DNA from: Linanthus parryae
Lineage: Eukaryota; Streptophyta; Magnoliopsida; Ericales; Polemoniaceae
Length of the DNA stretch: 64,000 bases
Direction: 5' to 3'
Assembly (NCBI GenBank): GCA_023055425.1
Contig: JALGPY010000002.1
Span: 47,949,321 to 48,013,320, forward strand
Below the pieces are notes generated by a model. The model was not told the DNA's origin. It saw only the letters and a list, made by a program, of their open reading frames with translations, and made no database searches. The position numbers and the translations under genes were made by a program. Positions 35,325 to 50,080 of the stretch are shown here, one piece after another. Within the stretch, counting starts at the first letter, position 1. Each line of letters begins with the position of its first letter.

Positions 35325-35720
35325 GAGTTTACATGATATTATTAAGCTAAATAAGTGTTTGGGCTTATCGAAAGCCCAATCCTCAATGCAGCCCATCTAT
35401 TCATACCCAATTCATCATATTATTTATCAAGCCCACTTCTATTTCGACATCTTTTCATCTTACCCTAATCATATCTGGTTGAGTATAGCTGTGATATAGC
35501 CTCTCTATCGTGACCGTTGGATTATTTTCTGTATTTAGCCTTCTTTTTCCAGACGTTTCAGTAATTAATACAGCCAATTCTCTTTCTTTGTGTGATGTTC
35601 TCTGTACTTCACCACCTTCCACTATCTCTTGCGACCGTACTTGCGTTTCCTAAGAACCAGCGGTAGATCTAACCAAATATAAGTATTCTACTCCTTTTTT
35701 GTAGATCTCTTCTGAAGAGG
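35325..35720 (+). repeat. E2 LTR-like region and tail
   Basis: Shorter version of the E1 and E3 3' regions: ATTAAGCTAAATAAGTG, TGTATTTAGCC and the tail with CTTGCG plus CCAGCGGTAGATCTAACC. It lacks the CATGCATCACC portion, so it carries an internal deletion. Confidence 0.55.
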
Positions 35721-36312
35721 TTGATATTTTATTGAATATAAGCTTAGTGCGGACCAAATGGTCCAAATCAAGATCGGCCACATTTTTTCTCTGACTGCTA
35801 ATTCTTGGTTGAAAATGTGAACTATCCTCTCACTGAAGTTATTTATTTGCAGATGTGGAGATAACCCGGCCAGCTCCCAAACCTCTTGTCACCTCGCAAC
35901 TTTTACACAAATGATTGACGCTTTCTAGCGCCGCATTCCAACATTGCGAATTAGGTTTCTTGTAACCAATAAGGCCCCTCGCCATCCCTTCCATGCTGGA
36001 AATAGTGTTTATTTAGGTAAATTTTGTTTCCAGAACTTGATAAGCCAATTTTTCACATAGCGAGATGATGTATGACCCACCTGAAAACTTATTTTACAGC
36101 CAGACGATAACCCGACGATACGGTGTATTCCCCATTATCTGAATGATATTAAAGAACATTGTCAGCTTCGACAACATCATGGATTTCCAAACAGAGAATT
36201 CGGCAGCAGCAAGATGGTACATCTACTAAATGGGAGAGCGCAAGCAGTCTCACACAAATAGTCCACTCGATGTAGTTCACAAACTGCATTATTATTAACT
36301 ACTATTTGGTAG
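35721..36312 (-). pseudogene. Antisense LINE ORF2 fragment (zinc-binding region), X1
   Basis: The minus strand shows degenerate sequence equivalent to 56700-57303 in X2, where ILWHHSDNGEYTVSSGY identifies the linker before the C-terminal zinc region of a LINE reverse transcriptase. Here frames are more broken. On the plus strand the block ends at a donor-like AGGTAAGT (36311-36318), so this antisense LINE piece forms the exon-1-like block of the X locus. Confidence 0.6.
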
Positions 36313-37048
36313 GTAAGTAATTCTTTTCTTGTATGAGACAACTCGATATTTATAATTTATTATGTGATAATTGTTTTCATTCTTTGTCATCCTTAGAAGA
36401 AAATCCGTACTTAACAATTCTGATTTGAATTCTACGTACCTTAGTTAAATTTTTCGGGTAAATTTTTCCAAGTTTCTTAGGCTAAATATGTGATATCGGT
36501 GGAGTACCCAATCAATTTGTTGTGAAACCGTATTTTAACTCAATTCCGTACTCTTTTCATACGACTTAACTTTAAATTTGACAAGATTTAGTTTAGGCAC
36601 ATCATTTCATTTAGTTATACATATGTAAGTCATTGAATAAGTTGTGTAACTAATATAACAAGGCCTCGTTTGGGTAGCAGCATAAGGGGGCAGCATAGCA
36701 TAACTTATGCTCCCTTTTTTTACATCCTGTGTTTAGGTGCCCCCAACATAAGTTGTACCCCCAACATAACATTTTCAATTATTTGAATAAAAGTTATACT
36801 ACCTCCCCAGATGTATAAGGCTGGATATGGGGAAGCATCATAACTCACTAAATGGTTTTCATCAAAATACCCTTGTACCTTCACCGTAATTCCTACCCCT
36901 TATCCCCAAATTATACAACATCAATCTAAATTCTATCATTTTCGTTACCATTTGTTATGAAAATTTAACAAGATTTAGTTTTGGAACAGCATTTCATTTG
37001 GTTATACATATATTAGTCATTGAATAAGTTGTGTAACTAATATAACAA
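36313..37048. other. Noncoding DNA with an 83-bp direct repeat around about 300 bp
   Basis: The block from AACAAGATTTAGTTT to GTAACTAATATAACAAG occurs at about 36578-36661 and again at 36968-37048. Between them lie about 300 bp starting GGCCTCGTTTGGGTAGCAGC, which look like a MITE end, although I find no inverted partner. X2 has only one copy of the block. No gene. Confidence 0.6.
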
Positions 37049-39990
<2,942 letters not shown>

Positions 39991-40192
39991 ATATAACAAA
40001 CGAAATGTCAATTTTACATGGTGGTCATTTAGTATTCATTTCATCCTCCAATCTTAGTTTGTTTTAGAGTCGGAATTGATAAATGCGTACTATTCTGCCT
40101 TCATCATATTGAAGGCCACAGGGAATCAAATATTGAAGGCCACATATACTCGTTCCATTTCTTTGATAGGATATCTTTATTTCTTAATTGTA

Positions 40193-40450
40193 CTTCCTAT
40201 TTTCTCTATTTATCTTCACAGTTTTAATTTTTCCACTATTCACTATATCATTTTGATTCGGTGATTTTCTTAGTAAAATGATGCAAGAATTCGATAATCT
40301 TTGCTTGATGTTGTAGATAAATTTTACTTTACAACATCAAGAAAAAATTACTAAAAAAATTATCGTTTTGATATTTAAATCACCGGGTCAAAGTGACCCA
40401 ATTACGAAAGAAAAAGTTAAACTGTGAAGATAGATAGAGAACGGAGGTAC
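40193..40450. mobile_element. Stowaway-like MITE, X1 copy
   Basis: Same insertion as 2124-2381, with TA on both sides (40191-40192, 40451-40452) and CTTCCTATTTTCTC at the left end. It was inherited with the X duplication. Confidence 0.87.
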
Positions 40451-41305
40451 TACAAGTTTTTCAATTGAGTTATTCTTTTTATAAATCTAGTTAGAATTCT
40501 GGTGGGAATTTACTTCAACAAGATATATTTATGTTCTCTCTCTACAAAAACTAGAAAGATGTGTGTTTTGATCACATTATTTATTCTCGTGTATGACTCA
40601 TGTGGACATGCCATAGAACTTAATTAATGTGGCAAATTTAGGCAAAAAAACATCAGCTCCTTTCTTATAAGAACTACATGTTTATTTTTCCAGAGATGCA
40701 ACTAGCTAGTACCACTCCGTCTCTATTCTTTCTACCTATTTCCTTTTTTGTTAATCTCCGCTCTTTCTATTCATTTCCTATTTTGTTTGTCTCTACTCTT
40801 TTTACTCATTTCCTTTTTTGTTTGTCTACACTCTTTCTACTCATTTTCTCTTTTGGCAACATTAAACAACCTCAAATGACAATAATACCCTCACACATTA
40901 TACCCTACCTACCTTTTCCCCAACTCAACTCTTACCCATTCACTCCATATACCACAACCTTATCCTCACCTAATAAAGTTTCAACCACACAATGAAATAG
41001 AGAGAGACCCATCTTCTCAGAAACCCATCTTCTCCTTGAGAAACCTAGCTTCACAGCATCGTCTTCCTTTGAATTCTCTTCTGAACAGTCACCGTAGAAG
41101 AATCCAGAAGATGACAACATCTACATCAAGCCTTCCAAACTGCGAGGTCCGTCGGTGACGGACAGACCGAGGAAGTGTCCTTGAACAGCGACGCGACATA
41201 GGATGCTCCGATCTTCTTCATGGCGGTCGAAGGCGGAGCACGCCAACGATGGCAGGAGTGGTTGTGACCCTGACAATGGCGTCTGCGACAACGACCAGGT
41301 ACGCC

Positions 41306-41309
<4 letters not shown>

Positions 41310-41358
<49 letters not shown>
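41310..41358. repeat. (CT)n microsatellite
   Basis: About 24 CT units; only about 10 units at the homologous X0 site (3238-3256). Confidence 0.92.
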
Positions 41359-41360
<2 letters not shown>

Positions 41361-41381
41361 TATTCTTCTTCTTTTAGGATG

Positions 41382-41818
41382 AGTTTGGGAATGCTTCTGC
41401 TTCCAGCACAACTGCTTTCTGACAGCAGAAGCAGTTTTAGTGTGTTTGGTAAAAATAAAATTTCTTCTTTTCCTGAAAATTTTTGTTGTCCCGCAAAAGT
41501 TTTCAGGAAGGAAGGGGGGAAATGCTTTTCCAGAAAGTGATTTTGATTAATTTATCTACAACCAATTTTAACCTTACAATTTTTTAAAATATCAATAGTA
41601 ACTTTACGAAAATGACACGTGTCATATATTTTTGTCATTTTACCCTTTCACAGCTACTTCACAGTTGATTTTACCAAACACGAAATTACTATATCAATAT
41701 TTCACAGCAGCTTTTACGTAATATTTACCAAACTAACATTTTATCAAGACTTCACAGCAGCTTTTCCACAGTGTTTTCACACAGCAGCTTTCTAACACCG
41801 CCACAGCATTCCCAAACT
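41382..41818. mobile_element. Inner MITE with AGTTTGGGAATGCT termini (437 bp), X1 copy
   Basis: Perfect 14-bp inverted termini. This copy gives the unoccupied LINE site (AAATATCAATAGTAAC near 41587). No coding frame and no clear target duplication. Confidence 0.78.
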
Positions 41819-42955
41819 AGCTCGTAGGCCTCCACTTTTGTAGATCCATTTTTTTATTTAAGATATGCTTCTTTTTCAGATATTGGCGGTGGAAGACGAG
41901 GATGCTCCGATCTACAACGGCATCTCCGATATGCGGCGACGGAGGACGACCTCGAGGTTCTGTTCGTCTTCCATTCTTCTTCTCCTCTTCTGTGTTCTTC
42001 TTCCTTCTCCACCATCTTCTTCTTGTCCTCCTACCTTTTCTCCTTTGTCATGATTTTGGATTTGAATATATATTATTTTGGATTTGTTGGTGGTGTTTAT
42101 GTTGCTGTGATATTGTGGGTGGTGGTGGCTATCGGTGATAGCGTGGTGTGGTGGTGGTGATGGTAAGGGAACATATGTTATTCTGAAAGTAGAGTAAGAG
42201 CAAAATGGACTTTCTGCCTCTACTCTTAAAACCCACGCCCAACTGCAGTGGGTAGAAAGAGTAGAGACGGAGTGGTATTCGTTTATGTCAAGGACTGAGC
42301 AAACGTCGATAATCATGACATTTCATTCACTTTGAAGTGAGTTTCCCCTCAACATTTTTCTGTTGCTTTATCTAACACATCCAACTCATGAAACTTTATG
42401 AATAAAAATGTTGTTTTAATCTTTTTTTGATTTTTTTTAGGAGAAAAATATATTTTTTGTATTGATTCTACGTCATAAAGATTGTGATATCCTATTATGA
42501 TATTATTTGGTGTCAATTTAATTCAAATAAATGAAATGATTTAAAGAGAAAAATGTGTGCATAACTAATCTATAAAAAGTAAATTACTGAATCTCCATAA
42601 AAAATTTACTGAAGATATATCAAACGGGTGATTTTCACCGCTTGTTGACTTAAAAAATCCACCACTTGTTACTATTGCTCGCTAGTGACAAGTGTAACAA
42701 CAAAAAGTTATAGCGTTTAATTATTTCCTTTCATTGACTAGCCAAATAGAAATCACTACTTATTAAGAAATTTTAACGTTTGAAATGAAAATCATTACAA
42801 GATCAACCCCCTCGGATAAAACAATATTGAAACATCGAAATTTGTTTAAAAACTATTGTCGTGGGCTTACAACTTTTTTCTCCTCACAAATAATGATACT
42901 TAGTATTTGCGAGTGAGGTGTTGCATTAAATAATACATTAGTGTATAGCATTAAG

Positions 42956-43630
42956 AGTGCGGGATACTGAGGGAAGATGGGTGGAACAGAGGTATATAAC
43001 CTTTGTTCTAATTGTTGAGTTTTTACTGGAAGCGACCGGTAATTCCATCAAAAATGTCCTCTTTTTAAGCAAGAAATCCATAATACTTCCTAGATATTTC
43101 TCTGGCTTGCTTGTAAGATGAATCCCAAGATGGGCTGGAGTGATGAAGCCTCTCCACAAGTCGAATTAGGGCTGACAAGAAGTTCTGACTTCCTGAGGTT
43201 AATTCTTTTACCTGACAGGGCATTGAAAGAGTCAAGAGCCCACTTAAGAACCCAAGCTTCCTCGAGTTTAATTTTTTGGAAAATATTTGTGTCATCAGGG
43301 AAGAGCAGGTGGTTGGTTGCTGGAAATGCACGACTGATAATAGTACCCTTAAGTCATCCTCCCGATGCAAGAAAATTGAGCAAGGCCTAGTATGCTTCGT
43401 AAATGATAATAAAAAGAAAATACAAGAGAGGGTCTCATTGTCTAATACTTGCTGACGGGGATTGCTGAAGAGACTGAGGAGATACAAGCCATGATGGACT
43501 TGATGAATCCATGTCCAAAGTTCATAGCAATCCGACAATTGTGGATGAAAGACCAGAAGATGCGGTCAAAAGCCTTGTTCATGTATAATTTGAGTATATA
43601 GGAAGTTGATTTCCGATTTAGAATTAATTT
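42956..43630 (-). pseudogene. Degenerate LINE reverse transcriptase fragment
   Basis: On the minus strand the reading LFPDDTNIFQK (from FADD-type sequence near 43300) is followed by LEEAWVLKWALDSFNALSGK and INLRKSELLVSP. This is the conserved order of the reverse transcriptase catalytic box and the following helix in plant LINEs. Earlier pieces match GHGFIKSIMACIS-type sequence. Several stops and frameshifts interrupt it. It abuts the truncated X1 tail at 42955 and the start of Y2, so it marks the X1/Y2 junction. Confidence 0.7.
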
Positions 43631-43828
43631 CGTATTGGCAGTCGCCCAACTCGTCTTCTCCGCTCAGTTTTCTTCTTAAATCTTTTAACCCTGCTTTGAT
43701 TCCCTCCTCCTACTAAGCGTTACCCCTTGACTCCCATGCTGCACTATCCTCTTTGCTGAATCCTCTTCTCAGTGACCCAAAACTTACCATTGTTCACACT
43801 TTTTAGCCTAAAAATTGTAGGCGAGAGA

Positions 43829-44398
43829 TGGGGATGGCAATATGGTCAGATCTGATCTGAGGTCCGAGCGATCCGAGCCGGACGGATTGGATCCGAATCT
43901 TATCCAATTAAAAATGGATCGGATTTGGATAAAAGAAACCCATACCCGATTGGATCTGGATCTGGATTTGATATGAGGGTAGAGCCACTAGGTTTCGACC
44001 CGATCCGATCAGACATATATGTGTGTTGTACAAATATGGCCCTATTACCTCCCCACTTACACTTCCAAGACGAATACAATAGTAACCCTAACCTACAAAA
44101 CTATTTAATTTGTGTTTTATATTTCATAACTTATGAACATGCCATAGAGTGAAAAATAGTGTTTATTTCTATGTTTTTTTTTATATTCTCTTGCAAACCC
44201 GAACCGAATCCAATCCGGCAACGTATTATATGGATATACGGATCAAATTTGGATCAGCTGAATGAAACCTGATCGATTTGATCCGAATCTGGTGACGATC
44301 CAAACGAATCTGGACCGGATCTGGATCCCATTTCTCCATGTTGGATCTAGATCGGAAAGGGCCTGATCCGATCTGGATCTGACCCATTTCCACCCCTA
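43829..44398. mobile_element. hAT-type MITE (570 bp) in Y2
   Basis: Termini TGGGGATGGCAAT and the complement of TAGGGGTGGAAATG. The flanks GCGAGAGA (43821-43828) and GCGGGAGC (44399-44406) are a degenerate 8-bp duplication matching at 6 of 8 positions. Y1 (near 21590) lacks it. The interior repeats GGATCCGAA/GATCTGGAT-type words in inverted orientation. No transposase; a 75-codon frame at 43925 is fortuitous. Confidence 0.85.
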
Positions 44399-44558
44399 GC
44401 GGGAGCCCCTGATCAACAACATGAAATAATAAATGCTAAATATGTCATATAAAATTAGCGTCATCATTTGTTGAATGATATATTATTTCACGCAATGCAT
44501 CATAGATTATTTTTGTTAGATCTGTCTATTTTACTAGCATCTCAACTACACACAAGTA

Positions 44559-44654
44559 GCAAATGGGTTCTAGCTCAATGGTAGAGCGTTTGAAGCTCAT
44601 ACATGAAGTCTTGGATTCGAACCCGATTAGATGATGTAATTCTGAAGAAAAAAT
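44559..44654 (+). mobile_element. tRNA-derived SINE (short) in Y2
   Basis: A 96-bp insertion with an A-box-like TAGCTCAATGGTAGAGC and a B-box-like GGATTCGAACC, followed by an A-rich 3' end. It is flanked by a perfect 14-bp duplication ACTACACACAAGTA (44545-44558, 44655-44668). Y1 has the empty site. The promoter boxes are those of RNA polymerase III tRNA genes, and the long duplication shows LINE-mediated retroposition. It is not a functional tRNA gene: I cannot draw a clean anticodon arm. Confidence 0.87.
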
Positions 44655-45175
44655 ACTACACACAAGTATGATTATTATAGGTTGTTCAGAAAGATTGAAC
44701 ACACTTCACACACCCGTAGCGTGGACGTGCCTACAACTCCCATATTTCTAATTATATCCCATCTTTCTTGTCCTTCTAGGACAACAGGTTCTCCTCAACC
44801 TCTAACAAGGTGCAAGAAAGGCTCTCCAAGACGTACATCTTCCTTAACCTCCTAGACATACAAATCTATAATTCAACGATTCATACCGTAATCGTTAGAG
44901 TTCACCGTGCTAGTATACCTTAACTCCCCGGGATCTCAACATGTCTATGGACATGTTCCTAAAATGATGTTACTCTTACTCGAGATGGGAAACTGTTATT
45001 TTCTCCTTCTTACACCGTGATTCCCTACATACATACCCAAGCGGTACCCTTTGACAATGTTTGTCTTATCTTAAGTTAATACATATTTTCACTCGTGGAT
45101 GTAAAATTTTGTTTGTAATCGAATACTAAACAAGTCTTCCATGTCTCATTATTTATTATTATTTAAAACTTTCCC

Positions 45176-45262
45176 ACATGTGTATGTCATGTATGTGTGT
45201 GTGTATCTGTGTGTGTGAAATAATGCGTGTGTGTGTATCTGTGTGTGTTTGTGTGTGTGTGT
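45176..45262. repeat. (TG)n-rich microsatellite
   Basis: Compound TGTG/TGTATCTGTG tract. The Y1 site (22270-22300) is much shorter. Confidence 0.85.
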
Positions 45263-45327
45263 ACAATATAAATGCAATATCTCTACTAATGGCCATAACA
45301 GATAAAATTGTGATTCGATAATAGATC

Positions 45328-45523
45328 TCAAGCCCAATATGAATGTGGGGTTCAATAAAAAAGCTATATTGATCATTGTGATGAAGAGCTTGGCCCAATA
45401 TCTATAAAACCCTAATAGTGTACGTCGTATGGAACGTGAATTTTCAACCTTTTTAGTCGCTATATAAACTAACATGGGTTTCAATCTCGCAACATGAGCC
45501 AAACGCCGCCTCCACTAGGGTTT
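45328..45523 (+). promoter_or_regulatory. Promoter-like cluster (Y2)
   Basis: The same motif order as Y1: AAGCCCAAT, TTGGCCCAAT (about 45390), telo-box AAACCCTAA (about 45407), TATA box CTATATAAAC (about 45460) and inverted telo-box TAGGGTTT (about 45516). All are kept despite many substitutions between them. Confidence 0.5.
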
Positions 45524-46658
45524 GCGTACAATTCAAGGATTTGAAAAAGGAGTCATATATCCTCAATTTGTTCTTAGTCTTCTGAATCCTCAATTATGTC
45601 TTACAACTTTGATTTCAATATCATTACCGATCTAGTATTGATATTGTAGTCTTGTCACATGAACTCAACTCGACATTAGCAGTATGCTATATTCTGCTGA
45701 ATTGTAGAGGGCAAATAGTCTCGCACATATAGCCCAGTCTATGCTGTTTAGAGATTATGTATCACTATTATTAACTATAATTTCGAAGGTAAATTATGCT
45801 TTTTTGTATGAAATATCTCGATTGATAAAATTTATCATGGTACATTTTTTCGCATTCCTTGTGACCTTAGAAGGAAATTGAACCAAAACATTTTTGTTTG
45901 AAAATCTTCATATCTTGAATTGTATTTTCAGTCAATTTTTTGTTCAAGTTTCTTAGGCTTAATGTGAGATATGGGTATTACAAAATTCATATGTAGTGAA
46001 CTCTTATTGGAATTGCAATTTGTATTTTTTTTTTCATACTAGATAAACTGAGAATCAGAAAATATTTCGTTGTTGCATCTTTTTTTTACCAATGAACAAG
46101 TCATGTACTAACAACGCAAGCAATATATCAATTTTCCATAAAAGTCATTTGTTACTTATTTCTTTAAATTGCTCCAATCAGAATTTATTCACATAGTGCG
46201 ACTTCATTAACATGTACTGTTCTGTTGTTATCATAGTTAAGGCTACGTGTACTTATTTTGCTTTTTTCATATGTTTATTTGATTTGTTTATTAAAGTCTT
46301 TCAGTGAATTTTTATTTTATTTAGTTGAATTTTTTATGCCAGTTTACTTCAACAAGATGCGACTATGTTCTATCTCTGTCAAAGAACCTTACATTATTTT
46401 TTCTCGCGTATGGTTTATGTGTATAATGTATATGTCTCATTATTTAAAGTTTCTTTTAACGCATTGGGGAAAAAGAAATCGATTTTTGTAGTAATGAATT
46501 CTTAAAAATCACTTTTTGTGTTACTTTTGTGTTATTATGTCAGAGATGTCTCCGTATTCAATTATGTCAAAGATCAAGTAAGATCGGTGATCATGACATT
46601 TCATTCACATGTAAGTGAGTCATCCCTCAGCTTTTTGTGTTGATTTATCTAACACATA

Positions 46659-46914
46659 CCACTCCGTCCCAGTTCTTTCTCCTCATCTGACTTTTTTGAC
46701 TCGTATTTGGGTCATTTTGACCGGGTGATTTGGATAGCAAAATAATACAATTTTTTGATAATTTTTCACCAGATTATAGAAGAACTTTTACTCTACAACA
46801 CCATGAAAAAAATATAAAAAATTACATCGATTTACTATTCAAATCGCCGGGTCAAAGTGACCCAGTGAATAGTGACAAAAGTCAAATTGAGAAGAAAGAG
46901 CTTGGACAGAGTGG
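46659..46914. mobile_element. Stowaway-like MITE (256 bp)
   Basis: Termini CCACTCCGTCCCAGTTCTTT and its complement, flanked by TA (46657-46658, 46915-46916). The interior has a symmetrical GGGTCATTTTGACC...GGTCAAAGTGACCC core. Y1 (near 23680) is unoccupied. Same family style as 2124, 52600 and 62482. Confidence 0.88.
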
Positions 46915-47111
46915 TACAATTTATCAAATTTTGTGAATAAAACGTTAAAATGTTATCATCTTGTATGCATAATAAGGTTTATGCCAGAAAATATTTAGAC
47001 ATTCCATTATGTATTAGTGGTATATTTTATGTCAAATAAATTCAAATTACTAAATGGTAATGTTTTGGAGACAAAACTTTGTTCATAAATAATCTTAGAA
47101 AATTAATAATA

Positions 47112-47322
47112 TGTTGTGAATCGAGAGAAGAGAGATAAAGAGAGATAGTAAGAGAGACAACATAGAGGGAGAATAGTGATGTGATGTGTATTATTCTCCA
47201 ACCCTACGCTTCCTTATATAGGCATTAGGGTGGGCTAATGGGTCGATAACAATGTACAAATGGGCTTACAAAAGGTGATGGATATTCACCAATAAACTAA
47301 CCCAATATTTTACAACACTCCC
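47112..47322 (-). mobile_element. Copia-type LTR (211 bp), minus strand
   Basis: On the minus strand a purine tract AAGGGGGAG precedes TGTTGTAAAATATTGGG. The LTR then contains a TATA box (GCCTATATAAGGAAG) and CT-rich leader sequence, ending TTCACAACA. Y1 lacks it. Internal sequence lies to the right; no second LTR was found, so the element is truncated on its 5' side. Confidence 0.78.
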
Positions 47323-48367
47323 CCTTGAATATTCACCACTTATGGTGCCTCACTAAAACCTTGTCATGAAAAAACCAGTGCGAAAAAATCAATGACTAAG
47401 GAAAAAGAGTACATCGCTGAATACTATTTGCTCAGCAATGGTGATAACATTCTTCTGGAACGCATCTGAATAATCTTCGCAGCCTCGTTAAAACCTTGCT
47501 AGGAAAACTCCGTGGGACAAAAACTTGTACCGAAGAAAAAAGAGTGATGCGCTACTAGCATTTGCTTAGACCTCCCCCTCATTGGAACATCTTTGTACCG
47601 GAAAAAATGAATTTATTGCAAAAATAATAATCTAAAAATAAACGATTAACAATCATAATATAATGCGTATGCGCCTAAACTACTCACGCGTGTACACTTT
47701 CAAATTGCTTCAGGCAAATATTATTTCTCATGGGTACCAACATCATAGAATTTTATATTTATGTGATGTATTTATAACTAGTTACTTTTCAACTGATGTT
47801 TTGTTGTTCCTTAGTCCCCAAGACTAATACGACACATTATTCTCACCACGAGATGATTATATTTATGAAAATTTATCATGATTTATACCATATCATGTTT
47901 CTCATTTTATAAGTCCCACGCGAAGAAGCGGATATAAACCACAAGACAAATCCCACGCATACAGCGGATATGTAGTCTCAATTCGCACGCTTAACAGCGG
48001 ATATACAATATCTACATAAATCTCACATTTAAGAGCGGATACGTAGTGTATGCATAGACTGTAATTTATGCTTCGGGTTGTTAGGTACTTTGAGTACATT
48101 ATATTATGCTTTTAAAATTTAAATGATTGTACCCAAGCAATTTATCATGCATATGTTGACTTTATTTTGGCCAATAACTATTTAGTAAACATTCTGGCCA
48201 TAAAATAATCATATAGTTTTTATAGAGTTTTCTCAATTGCATCATCATTATTAGTACGATCTACTATTGTATTGAGGTACCTTTAGCTACTTCCAGGCTT
48301 ATTAGTCTCTTCCAGGGCTATTCAATTACCAACGTTGAATATAAGATATGAATAGCCCTGAAAAATC
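47323..48367 (-). mobile_element. 3' internal/UTR remnant of the truncated Copia element
   Basis: Next to the LTR are two tandem phrases on the minus strand, roughly CAAGGTTTTAACGAGGC and a CTTTTTCCTTAG block, a pattern often seen upstream of the purine tract in plant Copia elements. No pol coding survives. Further right the sequence is AT-rich with four GCGGATA repeats at 47911-48045. Homology to Y1 resumes at about 48368, and about 2 kb of Y1-type sequence is missing here. Confidence 0.55.
47911..48045. repeat. Four degenerate direct repeats TCCCACGC...AGCGGATAT
   Basis: Units of about 32-38 bp, each with a TCCCACGC/TCGCACGC/TCTCACAT word, then A-G-CGGATA. The source is unclear. Confidence 0.7.
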
Positions 48368-50080
48368 CCAATTATTTTGATTGTTATAAACACAAGTTTT
48401 TTTGCATTCTCTTAATTAAAACTTCTACATTTTTCTTGAAATGTCTATGATGCAGCTTCAAGCTATGAATGAACTCCAACAGTATGAGTAAGTGTATCCA
48501 CAATCTCAATAAAAGTATTATTCAATTCTGCGTACAATTTATGTTCTTTGAACCTTGAATTTTGGAATAAGAAAACCAAATGTGAGCATAATCAAGTGAT
48601 GATTTGTTCATAACAAGTCAAATTGAAGATTTCTCTGTCATTTTTTCCCTTGTTATCTGAGTTAGTTTCTCCAGTGGAATTCTTGGTTCCAATTAGAGAG
48701 AAAAATATTGTGCATATATAGAAAAAATGGTACGAAAAGAATTTATGAATCTCCATTTGATTGGATAAATATGATATTTTAATTTTTCTTTTTCTTTTTT
48801 GATAAATAATTTTCTTTTGTTATAGGTTAAATGAAAAGCACAATGATATTAAACTAAAGAAGGGATATTTTGCAGTTTCCAGTTATAAGTGTTTGAGTTT
48901 CATAAACATTTTCTTTCAGAAAATGTTTTTTTAGATGTTTCATATGAACATGTATCTTGTAATAATTTATATGTCTTCTCTTACTTTTTAATCAATTTTT
49001 TGATTATCTGAGTTTTCTATCGGATCTAAATAGTAAAACCAATTTGCCAGGAACTTATATTTTCAAAAAAACATTCCAGAATTGTTTTCGTTTGCTAGTT
49101 TCAATCTTATAAATTTTGTGTAATTGTTATTCCAATTGCTTTCTTACATAAATACACTCTTAACTCTTTAGATGAATATATAAAGAATGTTTGTACAAGT
49201 CTCAGGATGTAGCTCAGTAGCTAACATATAAGCTTTTGTGTTTCTGCAGGTAACATCAAACTCCATGTTTGTGGAAGCTATGGAGAGAACTCTCTCTGGA
49301 GGATTCAGAGGGATATTCATGAGTGTGAATGGAGAGTGGTGGCTTGGCTACCACGGACACCTGGAAAGCACTTCGAGGCTCGAAGCAGAACTGTGGGCCA
49401 TCTATCGGGGTCTCACAATTTTGCTCGAGGAAGGTTGGTTCAACATTCAAGTTGAATGAATTTTCCAAGAAGCAATTTTCCTCGTCAACACGGAGTTCAC
49501 CATGCAAAGCATTTTGAGAGAGATCGTCATGCAGATAAGAATTCTCTTTCGTGGGAACAGGTGCATGCTGTTCTACACCTCGAGAGAGAAGATGTCAATT
49601 GCCAATTCTCTTGCAAAAATGGGAGCGGAAAATGCGGAGGCACTGGTCCTTTATCAGACCCGCCCAAGCCATCTTAAGATCCATTAGAAAAGACATGTAA
49701 TTTACGTAATTTATGTAATTTTTGTCTTTGAATTTTGTCACCGGTTAGGAAAACATGAACAATGTACTCTCTTAATAATTCCAAATAATATATAATATTT
49801 TGCATATTTTTGTTTCAGGTTCACAAAGATTATTTTAGTTACTGGATTTCAAATAGTCTTCAGCTTGCTGGTTAACTTCCAGATCATTTAAAGACATTTC
49901 TCAAAACGCCTGGTTGTGCATTTAAATTGTCTTGCACTTAACATGTTTCTGATCTTTTTACAAATTTGTTATATGTACATAAATTATGTGAAGAACATCA
50001 TGTTAGATTCATTTTAATGCCCAATCATTCTGTAATCAGGATCTTACAACGCACAGAATATATAAGGGTTTGAGTATAAA

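Larger units (their letters stand above)
40712..42275. mobile_element. Mariner-like non-autonomous carrier (1564 bp), X1 copy
   Basis: Termini CCACTCCGTCTCTA and the complement of CCACTCCGTCTCTACT, flanked by TA (40710-40711, 42276-42277). It contains a CT microsatellite (41310-41358), the inner MITE and exon-like GC-richer pieces at 41000-41300 and 41880-41950 (ATATTGGCGGTGGAAGACGA after a CAG). These may be captured host sequence. No transposase. Confidence 0.8.
45490..49687 (+). pseudogene. Spliced-looking locus with broken RNase H-like exon (Y2)
   Basis: Paralogue of 22530-27147. Exon-like blocks are retained near 45490-45790, 46543-46611, 48456-48489 and 49250-49687, although the second intron is interrupted by a MITE and a Copia fragment. 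The terminal exon keeps SGGFRGIFMSVNGEWW, RLEAELWAIYRGL and FYTSREKMSIANSLAKMGA. It has a one-base deletion near 49291 and an in-frame TGA at 49457-49459 (TCA in Y1). The substituted first catalytic position (TGT codon) is shared with Y1, so that substitution predates the duplication. This copy is non-functional as protein. Confidence 0.6.

Noticed and set aside
44567..44632. Functional tRNA gene
   Set aside because: A and B boxes are present, but no clean cloverleaf with an anticodon arm can be drawn. A 14-bp target duplication shows a retroposed SINE.
45149..45502. 117-codon minus-strand frame rich in His and Thr
   Set aside because: Much of it is the TG/CA microsatellite; Y1 does not keep the frame.
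47905..48060. CRISPR-like array of four repeats
   Set aside because: The repeats are degenerate, the spacing is uneven and the context is a plant nuclear transposon. No cas genes are present.
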